From Adiantum capillus-veneris (lineage: Eukaryota > Streptophyta > Polypodiopsida > Polypodiales > Pteridaceae), in the NCBI GenBank assembly GCA_014529385.2, contig CM043954.1:98356747-98416746 (forward strand): 60,000 nt of DNA, given 5' to 3'. The first letter of the stretch is position 1, and each line of letters begins with the position of its first letter. The notes under the pieces are model-generated. The model ran no database searches, was not told the origin of the DNA, and saw nothing but the letters and a program-made list of their open reading frames with translations. The position numbers and the translations under genes were made by a program. Positions 47,801-50,800 of this stretch are shown here, one piece after another.

Positions 47801-50800
47801 AACCGGATGGAGGAATGGGTGATGTCGTATGTGGAGAGAGCTTTACTGGAAGATGTGTAACCGGATGGAGGAATGGGTGATGTCGTATGTGGAGGTATGG
47901 GTGATGAGTTTGATGGACTTCTACTAGGTACCAAAGGTCGTCTTCTGTTATAGTACTTCAGAGGGCTCAGTAATGCGCTTTGACGCTCGACTGACCGCCT
48001 TGTATTTGTCATGCAGTGACCACCAATCCAACCAAACTTTGGGCAAGAAAACCTTGAACTGGTTGAAGACTGGTCTAGACTCTAGTAGACCAGGCAAGTG
48101 ACTAGACTAGGCTGGACCAAGGACGAGACCAGGCTGGACCAGGGACAAGGACTGGTTGGACCAAGGCGAGAGATGACTAGGGCGAGGGAGGACTAGACCA
48201 GTTGGACCAGGCGAGAGGAGAACAGTGCAAGGTAAGGTAGGTGAAGCTAGATAGACCCAGCTAGCTTCAAGATTTGTATCTCACAGAGTGATTTCAATTG
48301 AGGTCCCACCGTGATCTCCAAAATGAGAGCGCCTGTAGCACAGATAGTGTGCCGCGCTCTCTACAGTGGGTGCTCCTCAGTGCAATGTGCGTGACAATCT
48401 CACTCAAAACAGACAGAAAACAGGAAACAATAGACAACAACTCAACTCACAGAGACACAACAGCAACAGTAGACCACAACAAATGACTCGACTATCACAA
48501 AGAACTGATACAGACTCTGGCGTGGTAGCACACTCAGCTCCATCCCAGGACTCTCAGGTACAATGGGGTGTCGAGGCTCAGATGTGCAGGGATGGTGAAT
48601 AAGTGCTTTGTGTATAGACTCACTGCTCTAGACGACGATGCTGGACCATATATCTAGAAGATGATCCGATGACCCAACGGCCCATAAATGTCAGCCACCT
48701 AAGTCAATCTCCAAAGTGAGTGGTGGTGGTGACCTGGCCACGATGTCCACTAGACCACCATCCGTATCCTGCCACGTGTCACTGCCCAGCCAAAGAGTCC
48801 ATCCAATGTGAACCAGACCAGACCAACTAGACCAACTGTACTAACTGACTGTCCTGTGAAAGTGACACTGTAGCCTGCTACTACAGGTGCGCGTCACATC
48901 AGCTCTTCTTGTTGTGTCAGATCTTCAGCCTATAATGAGACTGTCAGACACCAGGGCCTTCCTTGACCGCATGTCAATATGTATGCGCCTCTGCTTTCCC
49001 TCGGCCCTTCGTATCTGATCTTTCCTCAATTTGAGGTTTCCCGTTTGTAAATTAATCAAGAAAGATATACAAAGAAAGTATGTGTACCCCATCACTAGTG
49101 ATCTCTAACACCTTGCTTGCGTGTACCCATCATACCTACTTCTCTTGCTCGTGGCCTCCCAAAGAATTAAGCACCCTATGCAAGAGTGGAGTGACCCCCT
49201 AAGGCTTGACAATCCTGTCCGTGCACTCTAGGGCTGTTTCCATAGCTTGTGAAAGAGAGCAAAGTGAAGCAACGTAACTTCTTCTACAAATATGCTAAGG
49301 CACTCTACAACCCATACAGTGGGCTTTTATACCTGACCCCACAGTAGCAATTTGTAGCACAAGGGCAAGCATACGATACCACCATTTCCATATAAGTATG
49401 GGTATACAAGGTTTTTAGGTAGAAGATGTACTGTATGACATAGTATGACAAAACATGGTAGGAAACTTCAAAACTTTTCAAAGACAGTAGAATACAAGTA
49501 TGAAGCCTATTCAATAAACAACAAAATATTATCAACAGTTAAAGGTGAAAATATGAGAGTACCAACAGCCCTTCTAAATTTGTTTCTGATAAACTTTTAC
49601 CCATTGGTGATTCCAGGGACAACCATACAGAAAAAACTTGGAAAGAATAGCAGAATGCAAGTAAAATTGGTCATTAACTCACATGATGAAAAATATAGCA
49701 GAGACATTCGGGCATAAACCTTAAATTGGCAGCTTCTCCCCATATCAATAGGTAGAGACCAATGTTTAAAACTTGCTGCTGACATATTTGTTTGTTCCTG
49801 AGCATCCTGCCATCAAATGTTCAATCAGATGCTTGAGATAGACCAAAAAATAAATAACCTAAAACCTGGAAAGAAGAATTTAAAAAAAGATTATGGGCTA
49901 CAAGCCACACCTAAAAGACCATTTGATAATGAATGAAAACTCTCGTATGGTAAATGGTTGTTATTTAATTCCAATAGCAGCTCGAAAGTGCCGCATGATA
50001 CTTCACTGCTATGCTAAGGACCTGTAAGGATTTTGTTTGAGGAGAACTCCTTGAGCACAGGGGGCTGCACTACTCAAACAAGGTTGTCACTAATACCATC
50101 CAAATTATCCCAGAGTCACCTTCATATATAGAAATGAATACTAGTCCAGGATCCAGTTGAGAAAATAAACAATGAAGCAGAATAATTGTGGCTAACCACA
50201 AAAGCTCTACCCATCTAGGCGAGATTGAAAGGCAACAAATGACCAAGTTTCTACAAAAGTTAGGCAATAATAGGAGAAAACTCCTAAGAAGGGGAGATAT
50301 CTAGACCAACCTCTAAACCTTAGATATCTACATTACTGGCCAAAATGATTGCTAAAATTGAACTCAGCAACACTTGCGACACAAAACAGGAATACAGCTA
50401 CCTCAAGCATCAAGCATCTTCTATAAGAAAAGTGAATGCAGAGCCATGTCATCTCCATAATCATGCCTCGAAAATCCATTTGTATACCTTAATTATGGGG
50501 CTAACGCCTGCAAAAAGAATATCATCTTCACAAACAATGAGAAAAACAAGAAGACAACCAACGTCCTTTTGCCAGATCAAGACGCTTAGATGAAAAGATT
50601 CACTGGCAAAGAGAAGATCTATACAATCCTATAACTCCAATGAATATTGTGAGAAGAACCCAAACTGCTGCATAGCAGCCTCCACCAAGTCCCACTTACC
50701 TAATCATAAGCCTTCTTGAATCAATCAAAAGATAGCAAGAGGCTGCCCAGACATCTTAGCCACTCTATTGCCTTACAAGAAAGTGAAAATGCTTTCATGA

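Larger units (their letters stand above)
10514..49682 (-). other. 39.2-kb intron between callose synthase exons D and E
   Basis: Bounded by donor GTGAGTTAATG (at 49682) and acceptor ATCAATGTAG (at 10514), both phase 0. It is filled almost wholly by transposons: LINE array, Tat-like element, gypsy D2 and D3, element C and a solo LTR. The same gene's unexpanded introns are 77-144 bp. Recognisable intron-like flank is limited to about 10,514-10,720 and 49,085-49,682, where I see no other feature. Confidence 0.9.
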
